Positions 15,306 to 24,115 of a stretch of DNA of 64,000 nt are shown piece by piece (position 1 is the stretch's first letter; each line of letters starts with the position of its first letter). The notes beneath the pieces were generated by a model. The model saw only the letters and a program-made list of their open reading frames with translations. It had not been told where the DNA came from and did not search any database. The translations under genes were made by a program, and so were the position numbers. Source of the DNA: Actinoplanes cyaneus (lineage in GTDB: Bacteria > Actinomycetota > Actinomycetes > Mycobacteriales > Micromonosporaceae). The stretch lies in NCBI RefSeq assembly GCF_016862095.1, contig NZ_BOMH01000071.1, forward strand, positions 62,001 through 126,000, written 5' to 3'.

Positions 15306-16865
15306 TCACGCCGCGGCGGCCGCGGCCAGCTGGTTGCGGCCGCCGCGCTTGGCGACGTAGAGGTGGGCATCCGCGCGGTCGTAGAGATCCCGGCCCGGTT
15401 CGCCGGGCCGGCACGCCGCCACGCCCATGCTCAGCGTCACGCTCAGCCCCGGCATGATCGTGTTCCAGTCGCGGGCCAGGATGACCCGGCGGATCCGTTC
15501 GGCGACCTGCCGCGCCTCCTCCTCGCCGACGGACAGGAACACCGCGAACTCGTCCCCGCCGAAGCGGATCGCCACCTCGTCGTGCCGGCAGTGCGAGCGC
15601 AGCACCGCGGCGATCTCGCCCAGCACCCGGTCACCGACGCCGTGCGAGAACCGGTCGTTGATCTCCTTGAAGTGGTCCACGTCGATGAGCAGCAGCGAGC
15701 CGCCGGTCGTGACCGTGCTGATCCGGCGGTCGAACATCCGCCGGTTGCCGAGCCCGGTCAGCGCGTCCGAGGTGGCGGCCAGGTCGGCGGTGGTGCGCGC
15801 GGCCTCCAGCTCGACCCGGCGGTACGCCTGCCGCAGCATCGTGCGCCGGTCCAGCCGCAGCTGCCACAGCGCCTCGACATGCTCGCGCAGCGACTCCAGC
15901 ACCGCGTGGGTGACCTCGCCCGGGAACTCGAGCGCGGCCGTGATCGTCAACTCGTACTGGAAGAGCAGCCGCTGCGACCGCAGCACGGAGAGCTCCACGG
16001 CGGCCCGGAACTCGCGGCGGGCGGCCCGCCACTCACCGTTCGCGCGCAGGGCCAGCCCGTTCGCGAGGTGCAACAGGCGTGACTCGTGGTTCTGCTCGGC
16101 CGCGCGCATCGCCGGCAGCAGGTCCTCGACCAGCGTGAGCGCTTCCTTGATCCGCTCTGCCTTGGCGTGGCAGACCGCCAGCAGCGCGCTGGCGAGCGGG
16201 GAGTCGATGCCCTGGTCGATCCAGTACTCCAGCGCCGCGGTGCACTTGCCGACGAGGTTCGCGGCCTCCTCGGCCCGGCCCACCTGATCCAGCCGCAGGG
16301 ACCACTCCAGCCACAGCTCGGCCTGGGTCAGCGCGGCGGCCGACCGGTACACGTCGTCGGTGGGGTCGAACGCCTCGATCGACCGGCGCATCGCGTCGTC
16401 GGCCAGCTCGAACAGCTCGGCGACCCGGGCCGCCTGGGCCAGCGAGGCCATCGCCGAGAAGTAGCGCAGACCCTTGCGCGGCGCCACGTCCAGCACGGCC
16501 ATCGCCCGGGCGACGTAGTGCAGGCCGTCGTCGATCCGGCCCATGTCGATCAGCACCTCGGCGGCGTCCGCCATGATCTTGGCGTCGGTGGCTTTCGGGC
16601 CGCCCAGCCGGGCCTGGTCGGCGATCAGGTCCTCGGCGATGCGCAGCGCCTCGTCCAGCCGGCCGAGCGACTTCAGCGCGTACATCCGGCCCAGCCGGCT
16701 GACCCGGTGGGTGCGATGGTCGCCGAGCACCAGCGTGATCGCCTCGGCCTCGTCCGCCGCGTGCAGCGTCTCGGTGTGGTGACCGCGAATGGTCAGATCG
16801 TGCACGTGCAGCGCGAGGTCGGCAAAGGGACCGTACGGTGACACCAGCACCGGCAAGCGGTTCAT
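15306..16865 (-). CDS. Diguanylate cyclase with TPR-like N-terminal region
   Basis: A 519-residue cytoplasmic protein. Residues 1-340 are helical repeats of TPR type (for example RAMAVLDVAPRKGLRYFSAMA) with no membrane segment, followed by a coiled linker and a GGDEF domain of about 160 residues. The domain has LTGLGNRRMFDRR at its start and the intact active-site motif RFGGDEF, so cyclic di-GMP synthesis from two GTP is expected. An RxxD inhibitory site before GGDEF is not obvious. ATG at 16865 is preceded by ACGGGG; an in-frame TTG at 16871 is possible. The gene stands alone. A TPR sensor region suggests control by protein partners. Confidence 0.9.
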   Translation of the reverse strand: MNRLPVLVSPYGPFADLALHVHDLTIRGHHTETLHAADEAEAITLVLGDHRTHRVSRLGRMYALKSLGRLDEALRIAEDLIADQARLGGPKATDAKIMADAAEVLIDMGRIDDGLHYVARAMAVLDVAPRKGLRYFSAMASLAQAARVAELFELADDAMRRSIEAFDPTDDVYRSAAALTQAELWLEWSLRLDQVGRAEEAANLVGKCTAALEYWIDQGIDSPLASALLAVCHAKAERIKEALTLVEDLLPAMRAAEQNHESRLLHLANGLALRANGEWRAARREFRAAVELSVLRSQRLLFQYELTITAALEFPGEVTHAVLESLREHVEALWQLRLDRRTMLRQAYRRVELEAARTTADLAATSDALTGLGNRRMFDRRISTVTTGGSLLLIDVDHFKEINDRFSHGVGDRVLGEIAAVLRSHCRHDEVAIRFGGDEFAVFLSVGEEEARQVAERIRRVILARDWNTIMPGLSVTLSMGVAACRPGEPGRDLYDRADAHLYVAKRGGRNQLAAAAAA

Positions 16866-17139
16866 CGGCAAACCCCGTTTCCCATGGCCCTAGGTTCGGC
16901 CGATCCGCGCCCGATGTGAGGCGTCCGCCCTCCGGAAGCCGATCGGCCCGGCGCCGGGGACAGCGGCAGCGGACTCACCACGTCGCGCCGCTCCGCTGCT
17001 CGACGGCCGCTCCGCGCGGGCGCCACCGGGGATCGCCCCCGGGAGCGCGCAGGGACGCCGAGGCACACGGCGTCGGCGGCGTGGGCCGGCAGCCCGAATT
17101 GGCTGGCAGGCGACTCCCCGGATGCGGTAAGCACGTCGC

Positions 17140-17640
17140 ATGACGACATCGGAGCCGCCGCCGCTGACCGTGGTGCAGCCGGGCGGCGGGCGCGTGGGCG
17201 AGCTCGGCGACATCGGCGTGCACTTCAAACTCTGGGGCGAGGACACCGGCGGAGCGCTGGCGGTCGTCGAGCATCCGTTCCCGGTCGGCGCGCTGGTGGC
17301 GCCGCATCTGCACACCCGGGAGGACGAGTACTCGATCGTCCTCGACGGCGAGATCGGCTTCCGGTCGGGCGACCGGGAGGTGGTGCTCGGACCGGGCGGT
17401 TACATCACCAAGCCGCGCGGCGAACTGCACGCCATGTGGAACGCCGGCGCGGTCCCCGCCCGGATGATCGAGATCATCACCCCGGCCGGCTTCGAGCACT
17501 TCTTCCGTGAGGTGGCGGAGCTGATCGCGGCCGGCCCCGCGGCCGGGCAGGGCGACGACCTCGCGGAGCGCTACGGTCTGCAGTTCGGCGACCCCGAGTG
17601 GCTGCCCGGCATCGTCGAACGCTACGGGCTGAACACCTAG
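17140..17640 (+). CDS. Cupin-domain protein
   Basis: A 166-residue single cupin. The metal-binding motif 1 is visible as APHLHTREDEYSIVLDGEIGF (two His, one Glu; residues about 56-75) and motif 2 as PRGELHAMWNAG near 96-107. Cupins of this form occur in quercetin-dioxygenase-like and mannose-isomerase-like small proteins; the substrate cannot be told. No signal peptide. ATG 17140 gives the whole domain. It is monocistronic, convergent with the SnoaL-like gene. A non-enzymatic small-molecule-binding role is possible. Confidence 0.85.
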   Translation: MTTSEPPPLTVVQPGGGRVGELGDIGVHFKLWGEDTGGALAVVEHPFPVGALVAPHLHTREDEYSIVLDGEIGFRSGDREVVLGPGGYITKPRGELHAMWNAGAVPARMIEIITPAGFEHFFREVAELIAAGPAAGQGDDLAERYGLQFGDPEWLPGIVERYGLNT

Positions 17641-17772
17641 ACGGCCGGAAGGCGCCGGGGTGGCAAGGCCGGTTCGCGATGCCTGCCCCGGCCCGCTCCT
17701 GGCGCGGCGTCGCGGCGATCAGGTGACCGGCGCGGTCACCTCCGGACCGGCGGCATGTCCGCACCAGCGGTG

Positions 17773-18231
17773 TCAGCGCGCCTGTTCCCAGAGCGGCAGG
17801 CGGAAGGTCGCGTAGGTGAACTTGCCGGTGATCTGCCCGGCGGCGTCGAAGTGGAAGACGTCCAGGCCGTGCCACTGCATCCGGCCGTTGTACCGGAGCC
17901 GGGCGAACCACCGCACCGGTGCGAAGGCGCGCCTGCCGTGCGTGCCGGTGAAGTCCAGCCGGCATGCCCACCGGATCGTCGCGCGGCGCCGGTCCGGGTC
18001 GATCACCCGGTCGTAGACGTCGAAGGTCATCGCGCCGTAGCGGCCGGCGAACTGTGGGGCGAACTCCGCGCGGATGGCCGCGAGGCCGCGCAGCTCGGGG
18101 CCGTGGCCGGGAAGGTACCGGGCGTCCTCGGCGAAGAACGACATGACCCGGTCGAGGTCGGGCTCCGGGTCGTTGAAGGCGGACACGAACGCGTCGATGG
18201 TCTGGCCGAGGCCGAGGTCACTGGTGTTCAT
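17773..18231 (-). CDS. SnoaL-like / NTF2-fold protein
   Basis: A 152-residue NTF2-fold protein. TIDAFVSAFNDPEPDLDRVMSFFAEDARY at the N-terminus and the later WACRLDFTG and FHFDAAGQITGKFTYA strands are typical of SnoaL-like polyketide cyclases and related small hydratases or isomerases. ATG at 18231 follows AGGAGC with good spacing; a longer in-frame start (18303) would lie inside the palindromic operator. It diverges from a TetR-family gene, and its promoter overlaps the double palindrome at 18282-18318, so it is very likely the regulator's target. Substrate unknown. Confidence 0.82.
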   Translation of the reverse strand: MNTSDLGLGQTIDAFVSAFNDPEPDLDRVMSFFAEDARYLPGHGPELRGLAAIRAEFAPQFAGRYGAMTFDVYDRVIDPDRRRATIRWACRLDFTGTHGRRAFAPVRWFARLRYNGRMQWHGLDVFHFDAAGQITGKFTYATFRLPLWEQAR

Positions 18232-18276
18232 GAGCTTGCTCCTGGGGGAGAGGCGAGCCGGGCGATCGGCACCGAC

Positions 18277-18282
18277 ACTATA
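18277..18282 (-). promoter_or_regulatory. Putative -10 element for the SnoaL-like gene
   Basis: Read on the minus strand this is TATAGT, with TTGTTA (18298-18303) 15 bases further upstream as a possible -35. The spacer and -35 lie inside the TetR-type operator, so a bound regulator would block RNA polymerase. Spacing is shorter than ideal, hence moderate confidence. Confidence 0.45.
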
Positions 18283-18318
18283 AGAACGGTGTTCCTTTAA
18301 CAAGGGAACACCGTTCTT
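18282..18318. promoter_or_regulatory. TetR-type double-palindrome operator
   Basis: Perfect 14-bp inverted arms AAGAACGGTGTTCC (18282-18295) and GGAACACCGTTCTT (18305-18318) flank a 9-bp spacer. Each arm is itself a small palindrome of the form GAAC-N3-GTTC (18284-18294 and 18306-18316), and their centres are 22 bp apart, about two helical turns. That is what two cooperatively bound TetR-family dimers would need. It lies between the TetR gene and the divergent SnoaL-like gene and should control both. Confidence 0.8.
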
Positions 18319-18376
18319 TTAGAGAGCCACGGCATGGCGTCGACGCGCTCGGCGCCGGGCTATGGTGTTGGCTGTC

Positions 18377-19027
18377 ATGGAAGCGTCGTTCCAGCGGGCC
18401 AGGCGCCCGGAGCAGAAGGACCAGCGGCGCGAGGACATCCTCGCCGCCGCCGGCCGGCTGGCGCTGGAGTCGGGCGTGGCCCGGGTCAGCCTGGGTGACA
18501 TCGCCGCGGCGGTCGGGCTGGCCAAGTCCAACGTCCTGCGGTATTTCGGGACGCGCGAGGAGATCTACCTGCAGCTGGCGATGCGTGAGGGCAACGAGTG
18601 GGCGGCCGCCGCGCTCGCCGCGCTGCGCGGGGCGAGCGGCTTCTCAGCGACGGCGGCCGCGCTCGCCGACGCCTACGCCGACCGCCCGCTGTACTGCGAT
18701 CTGACCACCCACGCCGAGACGATGCTGGAACACAACGTCTCCGTCGCGGCGCTGCGCGTCTACAAGCTGTGGGCCATCGACACCTACTTCACCGTCGGCC
18801 GGCAGATCACCACCGCCTGCCCGCAGCTGACCGACACCGACGGCGCCTCCCTGGTCATGGCGGCCAGCGCGTTCGTCGCCAAGCTGTTCCCGCTGACCCG
18901 CCCCCCGGAGGCGCTGCGCCAGCTCTACGAGCAGGAGCCGGAGATCGCCCGGGTGTTCCCGCCGCTGCGGCCGACGCTGCAACGCATGATCGCCGCCACC
19001 GCGGCCGGGTTGCAGGCCACCCACTGA
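18377..19027 (+). CDS. TetR/AcrR-family transcriptional regulator
   Basis: A 216-residue regulator with an N-terminal TetR helix-turn-helix (about residues 15-62: REDILAAAGRLALESGVARVSLGDIAAAVGLAKSNVLRYFGTREEIY in overlapping segments) and a helical ligand-binding C-terminus (about 75-210) containing TYFTVGRQITTACPQL. ATG at 18377 is chosen because TATGGT (18361-18366) may be the -10 of a leaderless transcript; ATG 18362 is the alternative. It diverges from the SnoaL-like gene, with a double palindrome between them that is its probable operator, so it likely represses itself and its neighbour until a small effector binds. Confidence 0.9.
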   Translation: MEASFQRARRPEQKDQRREDILAAAGRLALESGVARVSLGDIAAAVGLAKSNVLRYFGTREEIYLQLAMREGNEWAAAALAALRGASGFSATAAALADAYADRPLYCDLTTHAETMLEHNVSVAALRVYKLWAIDTYFTVGRQITTACPQLTDTDGASLVMAASAFVAKLFPLTRPPEALRQLYEQEPEIARVFPPLRPTLQRMIAATAAGLQATH

Positions 19028-19068
19028 CCCGGCGGCCACCGGCCCCTTCCGAGCCGGCCCGGCCGTTC

Positions 19069-20070
19069 CTACGCCGCCACCACTGCCTCGATCACGAAGT
19101 ACGGCGGCTGCACCGCCGTCACCGCTGCCCGGCGCAGGCCGGCCCGGGTCAGCAGGTCGTCGAACTCGGCGAGCGTCCGCTCCCGGCTGCCGGCGGTGGC
19201 CAGCATCGCGATGTCCATCAGCGGCGCCATGCCGGTCGCCTGATCGTCGATGAGGATCTCGGTGATCACGATGCGGCCGCCCGGGCGTACCGCGTCGCGG
19301 CAGTTCACCAGGATGCGCACGGCGTCGTCGTCGGCCCAGTCGTGCAGGATGAACTTCAGCAGCAGGACGTCCCCTTCCGGGACCGCCTCGAAGAAGTCGC
19401 CGGCCACCGCGGTGAGCCGGTCCTGCAGGCCGCGCTCGGCGGCCGCGGCCCGAGCGCCCGGCACCGCGTGCGGCAGGTCGAGCACGATCGCGTCGAGGCC
19501 GGGATGCTTGGCGAGCATGGCCAGGGCGAACGTCCCGTGAGCGCCGCCCACGTCGACCACCGTGGTCGCCCCGGACACGTCGATCACCTCGACCGCCTCC
19601 CGGATGACCGGCGCCGACATGCTGGCCATCGCCGCCCCGAACAGCGCGCCCTGGTCCGGGTGGGCGGCCAGGTAGTCGAAGAACGACATGCCGAGCGCCT
19701 TGTCGGTCTGCGCCTCGCCGCTGCGGATCGCTTCCGGAATCCGTGCCCAGGTCAGCCACGTGACAGCGGTGGACTGCGACGCGGCCAGGTCTCGCAGCGA
19801 CATCGGCGCGTCGCGGTGCAGCACCGCCAGTGTCTCGGTGCCGGCGAAGCCCTTCCCGGTGGTCGCGACGAGCCCCAGCGACGCGCAGGCCCGCAGGAAA
19901 CGCGCGGTCGCGCCCGGGTCGGAACCCTCCGCCTCGGCGATCTCGGCAGCCGTGCGTGGCCCCTCCGCCAGGTGCTCGGCCAGATTCAGATCGACAGCGG
20001 CGCGTACGGACTGGGCCAGCCACGGCCCGATGATGAACCCCATGACGGTCTCATATGGACTCTCGGTCAT
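19069..20070 (-). CDS. SAM-dependent O-methyltransferase (dimerising plant-type/COMT-like)
   Basis: A 333-residue methyltransferase. The N-terminal winged-helix dimerisation domain (about residues 10-100, with LAEGPRTAAEIAEAEG) is followed by a Rossmann SAM domain with motif I VVDVGGAHGTF (residues 171-181), acidic residues in IVLDLPHAV, and the family's catalytic His in LHDWADDDA near 244. This architecture methylates hydroxyls on aromatic polyketides and similar secondary metabolites. The start ATG at 20070 gives MTESPYETVMGFI, normal for the family. The gene is monocistronic; no biosynthetic cluster surrounds it, so the substrate is unknown. Confidence 0.88.
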   Translation of the reverse strand: MTESPYETVMGFIIGPWLAQSVRAAVDLNLAEHLAEGPRTAAEIAEAEGSDPGATARFLRACASLGLVATTGKGFAGTETLAVLHRDAPMSLRDLAASQSTAVTWLTWARIPEAIRSGEAQTDKALGMSFFDYLAAHPDQGALFGAAMASMSAPVIREAVEVIDVSGATTVVDVGGAHGTFALAMLAKHPGLDAIVLDLPHAVPGARAAAAERGLQDRLTAVAGDFFEAVPEGDVLLLKFILHDWADDDAVRILVNCRDAVRPGGRIVITEILIDDQATGMAPLMDIAMLATAGSRERTLAEFDDLLTRAGLRRAAVTAVQPPYFVIEAVVAA

Positions 20071-20219
20071 GCCCGGAACCTAGTGCCACCGGCAACCCGC
20101 GTCTGCCCGCCGTCAGACAGTGCGAAACACGACCCGGTCATGGTCCGCGGCGGTGCCGGCCGGGCGAGAATCGGGGACTTCGGTGTCGTACGGTCCGCGC
20201 GGCGGGGGATCATGGAGCG

Positions 20220-22043
20220 GTGAGTGGCCGTACCTTCGGGATTTTGTCGCCTTTCGTCGGTGGTGACTACTACGGGGCGATCGTCGAGGGCATCAACACC
20301 GCCGCGGTCGCGGGTGGCGACCGCGTCATGGCGATGCAGACCCTCGACCCCGGCGCGCACAGCGCCGACCGCAGTGGCCTGCCCGACTTCGGGCGCCCGC
20401 TCGCCTGGGGCCACCTGTCCGGGCTCGTGGTGCTGCCCGGCGCGGTCGGCGCGGAGTACGCGTCGGCGGCCCGCCGAGCCGGCCTGCCGGTGGTCATGGT
20501 CGCGCAGGACGCGGGCGGCACCGGCGCGGCGGTCGTCCTCGCCGACAACCGCAGCGGCGTCCGGGAAGCGGTCGCCCACCTGATCGAACACGGTCACGAG
20601 CGGATCGCGTTCGCCGGCTACCTGGCCCACTTCGACCTGCGCGAACGGCACGAGGGATACCGCGAAGGGCTGCTCGCGCACGGCATCACGCCCGACCCCG
20701 CCCTGCTGTTCGACACCGGCGACAACCACGAGAGCGGCGGAGCAGCGGTCGCGGACGCGCTGATCGCGGCGGGGATGCCGGCCACCGCGATCGTCCTCGG
20801 GACCGACCGCAACGCGATGGGGCTCATCAGCCGCATGATCGCCGCCGGCCACGACGTGCCCGGTGAGCTCGCGGTCGTCGGGTTCGACGACATCGCCGAC
20901 GCGGCCTACCTCGAGCCGGCGCTCTCCAGCGTGCGGCAGCCGCTCGACCGGGTCGGCGCAGCCGTCTACGAACTGCTGAACGGTGGCACGGCCACGCTCG
21001 CGCAGGTGCCGACGATCTTCCAGCCGCGGCACTCCTGCGGCTGCCCGGACGCCGGGCTGCCCGTCTCCGAGCCGCACACCCGCGACCTGTTCGCGCAGGT
21101 GCAATACCTGCAGAGCACCCTCAACATCCAGTACGAGCTGGGCATCGCGCTGCTCGGCACGCAGCAGGTCGACGCCCGTACGCTCGCCTGGCTCGGATTG
21201 ACGCCGGCGTCAGCCGGCTGCCTCGGCCTGTGGGACGACGACCTGGAGAAGGACCATCTGCGGATCGTCGGGGAGTTCCGGATCGAGGTCGGCGCGCCCG
21301 GCGCCGAGACGCCGGTGACCCTGTTCCCGCCGGCCGAGCTGTTCGCGCGGGCCGACGGCGCCGCCGGCGACATCGTGTTCACGGTCCCGATCCGCTCCCA
21401 CACGCGCGACTGGGGGATGCTCGCCGCCGTGAGCCGCATCCAGTCGGCCACCCCGCCCGGCCGCGAGACGATGAACCAGTCCGGTGCGCTGCTCACCTCC
21501 GCCCTCGACTACCAGGTGATGATGGCCGCCCTGCGCGAACAGGAGGAACGCCTGCGCACCGCGGCGCTGCGCGACCACCTGACCGGCCTGCCGAACCGGG
21601 TGCTGCTCGAGGATCGCCTCGCGCACGCCGAAGCGCGGGCCGCACGCGAGCCCGGCTACCGGTTCGCGGTGCTCCTGCTCGACCTCGACGGCTTCAAGGC
21701 GGTCAACGACTCCCTCGGCCACGCGGCCGGCGACGTGCTGCTGGTCGAGGTCGCCCGCCGCCTCACCACCCTGCTGCGCCGCACCGACACGGTGGCCCGG
21801 CTCGGCGGCGACGAGTTCGTGGTGCTCATCGACGGCCTGGCGGCGCCGGACGCGTACCAGCGGGTGTGCGACGCCATCCAGCAGACGGTCGCCGAGCCGA
21901 TCGCTATCGACGGCCGTACGGTGTCGGTCGGCGTGAGCATCGGCGTCGCCGTCTCCGGCGACGGCCCGGCCGATTCCGATCACCTGCTGCGCGAGGCCGA
22001 CGCCGCGATGTACCGCGCCAAGTCCGCCGGCCGCGCCCGCTGA
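20220..22043 (+). CDS. Periplasmic-binding-fold / GGDEF fusion (putative diguanylate cyclase)
   Basis: A 607-residue protein with no signal peptide or membrane segment. Residues 1-290 form a LacI/ribose-binding-type sugar-binding fold (TFGILSPFVGGDYYGAIVEGI at the start; ADNRSGVREAVAHLIEHGHERIAFAG; VVGFDDIADAAYLEPALSSVRQP), but there is no LacI helix-turn-helix before it. A middle segment (about 290-430) links to a GGDEF domain (about 440-605) with DHLTGLPNRVLLEDRL and intact LARLGGDEF. Binding of a sugar-like ligand probably tunes cyclic di-GMP synthesis. The GTG start at 20220 gives VSGRTFG; the 55 residues upstream in frame are non-coding in character. Monocistronic. Confidence 0.88.
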   Translation: MSGRTFGILSPFVGGDYYGAIVEGINTAAVAGGDRVMAMQTLDPGAHSADRSGLPDFGRPLAWGHLSGLVVLPGAVGAEYASAARRAGLPVVMVAQDAGGTGAAVVLADNRSGVREAVAHLIEHGHERIAFAGYLAHFDLRERHEGYREGLLAHGITPDPALLFDTGDNHESGGAAVADALIAAGMPATAIVLGTDRNAMGLISRMIAAGHDVPGELAVVGFDDIADAAYLEPALSSVRQPLDRVGAAVYELLNGGTATLAQVPTIFQPRHSCGCPDAGLPVSEPHTRDLFAQVQYLQSTLNIQYELGIALLGTQQVDARTLAWLGLTPASAGCLGLWDDDLEKDHLRIVGEFRIEVGAPGAETPVTLFPPAELFARADGAAGDIVFTVPIRSHTRDWGMLAAVSRIQSATPPGRETMNQSGALLTSALDYQVMMAALREQEERLRTAALRDHLTGLPNRVLLEDRLAHAEARAAREPGYRFAVLLLDLDGFKAVNDSLGHAAGDVLLVEVARRLTTLLRRTDTVARLGGDEFVVLIDGLAAPDAYQRVCDAIQQTVAEPIAIDGRTVSVGVSIGVAVSGDGPADSDHLLREADAAMYRAKSAGRAR

Positions 22044-22142
22044 CCCACTCCTGACCAAGGCGATTGCCACGGTACGGCCGTTCGCCGGGTGATGTCCGTG
22101 GTTGCTCTCGCGTGCCCTGCCGTCATGCTGATCGCCGCCCGG

Positions 22143-22838
22143 TCAGGCGTCGGGCCCCACCAGCAGGACGAAGGTCCGTGCCAACCCGAATCTCTCGGAG
22201 CGTGGCCAGTCCAGCGCCGCGAGCGCGGTGGCGGACGGCTCGTGCCTCCGGCCGTTGATCCGGACCTCGCACTCGGTGAAGTCGCCGCCCTGACCGACGA
22301 GCAGGCGGATGCCGTTGAGATGCGGCCGGTCGAGGCCGGGCGTGATGACATCCGCCAAGGCCGACCACGGCATCCTCTCCGCGAACCACTGCTGCTTCTC
22401 GTGCGACCCGTCGACCGACCACCCGGTCGCACTGCCGATGATCGCGTGCCAGCCACGGAAGCCGCCCTCGTCGCCGGACCTGAAGTGGTTTGCCAACCGT
22501 CCTTGCTGTTCCACCATTTCCAGCACAGTGACCAGGCAGGTTTCGATCCACGCCTGGATCGCCTGCCGGGCGGCCTCGACCGGATCCGCAGCCAGGCCCG
22601 TCGAGCAGTCGACGATCGTCGGCACGTCCGGGCGGTCCGCGTTCAGCAGGACCTCCAGATCGAGGTGCCGGTAGTCATCGCTGTCCGACGGAAGGACCCG
22701 GATGCCCAGCGACCCCGACCTCAGCATCGGCCCGTCGACCAGCCGCCAGCTTCCGCCCACCGCATCGAGCATCGGCGCAGCGATCTCCAGCACCCGCTCG
22801 GCCGGAAGAGCTTGCGGTGTCTCCTGCGGAACGACCAT
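22143..22838 (-). CDS. Hypothetical protein, 231 residues
   Basis: A soluble protein of 231 residues, starting MVVPQETPQALPAERVLEI at ATG 22838. It has an alpha/beta pattern with a conserved-looking centre (DLEVLLNADRPDVPTIVDCS, then WIETCLVTVLEMVEQQGR) and a C-terminal segment ECEVRINGRRHEPSATALAAL. The C-terminal half recalls small uncharacterised actinobacterial DUF proteins, but I cannot name the family. No signal peptide or membrane helix. It converges on the GGDEF fusion gene and diverges from the sigma-factor gene. Confidence 0.7.
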   Translation of the reverse strand: MVVPQETPQALPAERVLEIAAPMLDAVGGSWRLVDGPMLRSGSLGIRVLPSDSDDYRHLDLEVLLNADRPDVPTIVDCSTGLAADPVEAARQAIQAWIETCLVTVLEMVEQQGRLANHFRSGDEGGFRGWHAIIGSATGWSVDGSHEKQQWFAERMPWSALADVITPGLDRPHLNGIRLLVGQGGDFTECEVRINGRRHEPSATALAALDWPRSERFGLARTFVLLVGPDA

Positions 22839-23041
22839 GGTGAGCCACCCTATCGGTACGGAAGGCGGGTCAGACTTGCCCTCGACGCGGCTCGGCGGAG
22901 GTGCCCCCGCTTCTTCGGCCGGCCCGGCTCGGGGTCGCAGTCCGTGCGATCGTCCACCAGCCGAATTCGTCGGTGGCAGGTGCAATGCCGGCGGGGTGCC
23001 AGGTTGTCCGGCTGGGTGAGGGCAGTTGTCGAGGGGGTCGC

Positions 23042-23551
23042 GTGACATCATCCGATGCCGAGTTCTTGGAGTTCGCCGAGGCGGCGCGGCTGCCTCTGGT
23101 CAGGACCGCGCGCCTGCTCACCGGCGACTGGCATCTCGGCCAGGACCTGCTGCAGGTGACGATGATGAAGGTCTACCTGCGCTGGGGGCGGGCGGATCGG
23201 TGGGACTCGCCGGTGACCTACGCGCGGACTGTCATGGTCAACACGTACTGCACCTGGTATCGGCGGCGATGGCGGCACGAGGTGCCGAGCGAGCGCCTTC
23301 CCGACAACGCGGACGCAGGCGATGCGGCAGAGAGCGTGGTGACCACCGATGTGCTGGCCCGCGCGCTCGCCGGGTTGCCCCGGCGTCAGCGGGCGGCGGT
23401 GGTCCTGCGGTACTACGACGACCTGCCGGTCGAGCAGGTCGCGGCGATCCTGGGCTGTCCGCCGGGCACGGTGACGAGCCTGACCCATCGGGCGCTGATC
23501 CGGCTGCGGCGAAGCCCTGAGCTGCTGGACGACATGGCGGGAGAACGGTGA
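23042..23551 (+). CDS. ECF RNA polymerase sigma factor, SigE family
   Basis: A 169-residue sigma-70 factor. Region 2 covers about residues 5-72 (FAEAARLPLVRTARLLTGDW, then a -10 recognition helix with VYLRWGRADRWDSP), and region 4 covers about 105-160 with LPRRQRAAVVLRYYDDLPVEQVAAILGCP. The brevity and the PRRQRAAVVLRYYDDL motif are typical of the actinobacterial SigE-family (ECF subgroup). GTG at 23042 follows a GAGGGGG ribosome-binding site. The next gene starts within its stop codon and encodes a single-pass membrane protein, the usual place for an anti-sigma or cognate sensor. Confidence 0.92.
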   Translation: MTSSDAEFLEFAEAARLPLVRTARLLTGDWHLGQDLLQVTMMKVYLRWGRADRWDSPVTYARTVMVNTYCTWYRRRWRHEVPSERLPDNADAGDAAESVVTTDVLARALAGLPRRQRAAVVLRYYDDLPVEQVAAILGCPPGTVTSLTHRALIRLRRSPELLDDMAGER

Positions 23552-24078
23552 TGAAGGATCGGGACGAGCGGGAACTGCGCCGGGGCCTGCGGGCAATGGT
23601 CACGGAACCCCCGCCGGGTCCGCCGATGACCGGAGTGATCGAGGCGGCCCGGGCGCGGCGCCGGCGCGACCGGGCCGGGCTGGGCGTGGTGGCCGTGCTG
23701 GTGGCCGGGTCGCTGGTCCTGCCCGGCATGCTGACCCGGGACAGGGGTGCGCAACGACCGCTGACACCGCCGCCGGTCCCGTCCGCCGTGGCGAGTGTCG
23801 CGCCGATGCCGCGGGGGTCGGGTCCGGTCGTCGTCGGCCAGCAGTACCACTTCGACCTGTACGTTCATTGCGGGATCCGGTACACGACCTTCGGCGGCCG
23901 CCCCTGGCGTGCCGCCCCGGAGGACACCGAGCGGTATGCCTCGTACGACGTCGGGCGTGTCTACACGCTGCGGGGCACCATGACGCTTGTCAGCACCGAC
24001 GAGGCCCGATTCCGGAGTGACACCGGGGACGTGACCGCGACGTTCCGGCCGGTCGGCAGGATCGAGCCCTGCGACTGA
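23551..24078 (+). CDS. Single-pass membrane protein, probable sigma-factor partner
   Basis: A 175-residue protein coupled to the sigma gene (TGATG overlap at 23549-23553; an in-frame GTG at 23548 is possible). Residues 1-45 are a charged cytoplasmic N-terminus rich in Arg, residues about 46-63 a transmembrane helix (LGVVAVLVAGSLVLPGML), and the rest an extracytoplasmic domain after a Pro-rich linker. The outer domain has two cysteines (HCGIRYTTFGG and IEPCD). Its topology and position fit an anti-sigma factor or accessory sensor, but the N-terminus has no recognisable zinc-binding anti-sigma motif. Confidence 0.75.
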   Translation: MKDRDERELRRGLRAMVTEPPPGPPMTGVIEAARARRRRDRAGLGVVAVLVAGSLVLPGMLTRDRGAQRPLTPPPVPSAVASVAPMPRGSGPVVVGQQYHFDLYVHCGIRYTTFGGRPWRAAPEDTERYASYDVGRVYTLRGTMTLVSTDEARFRSDTGDVTATFRPVGRIEPCD

Positions 24079-24115
24079 GCGGCTTCCATCCGAGCGGCCC
24101 GGGGCGACGCACCGG

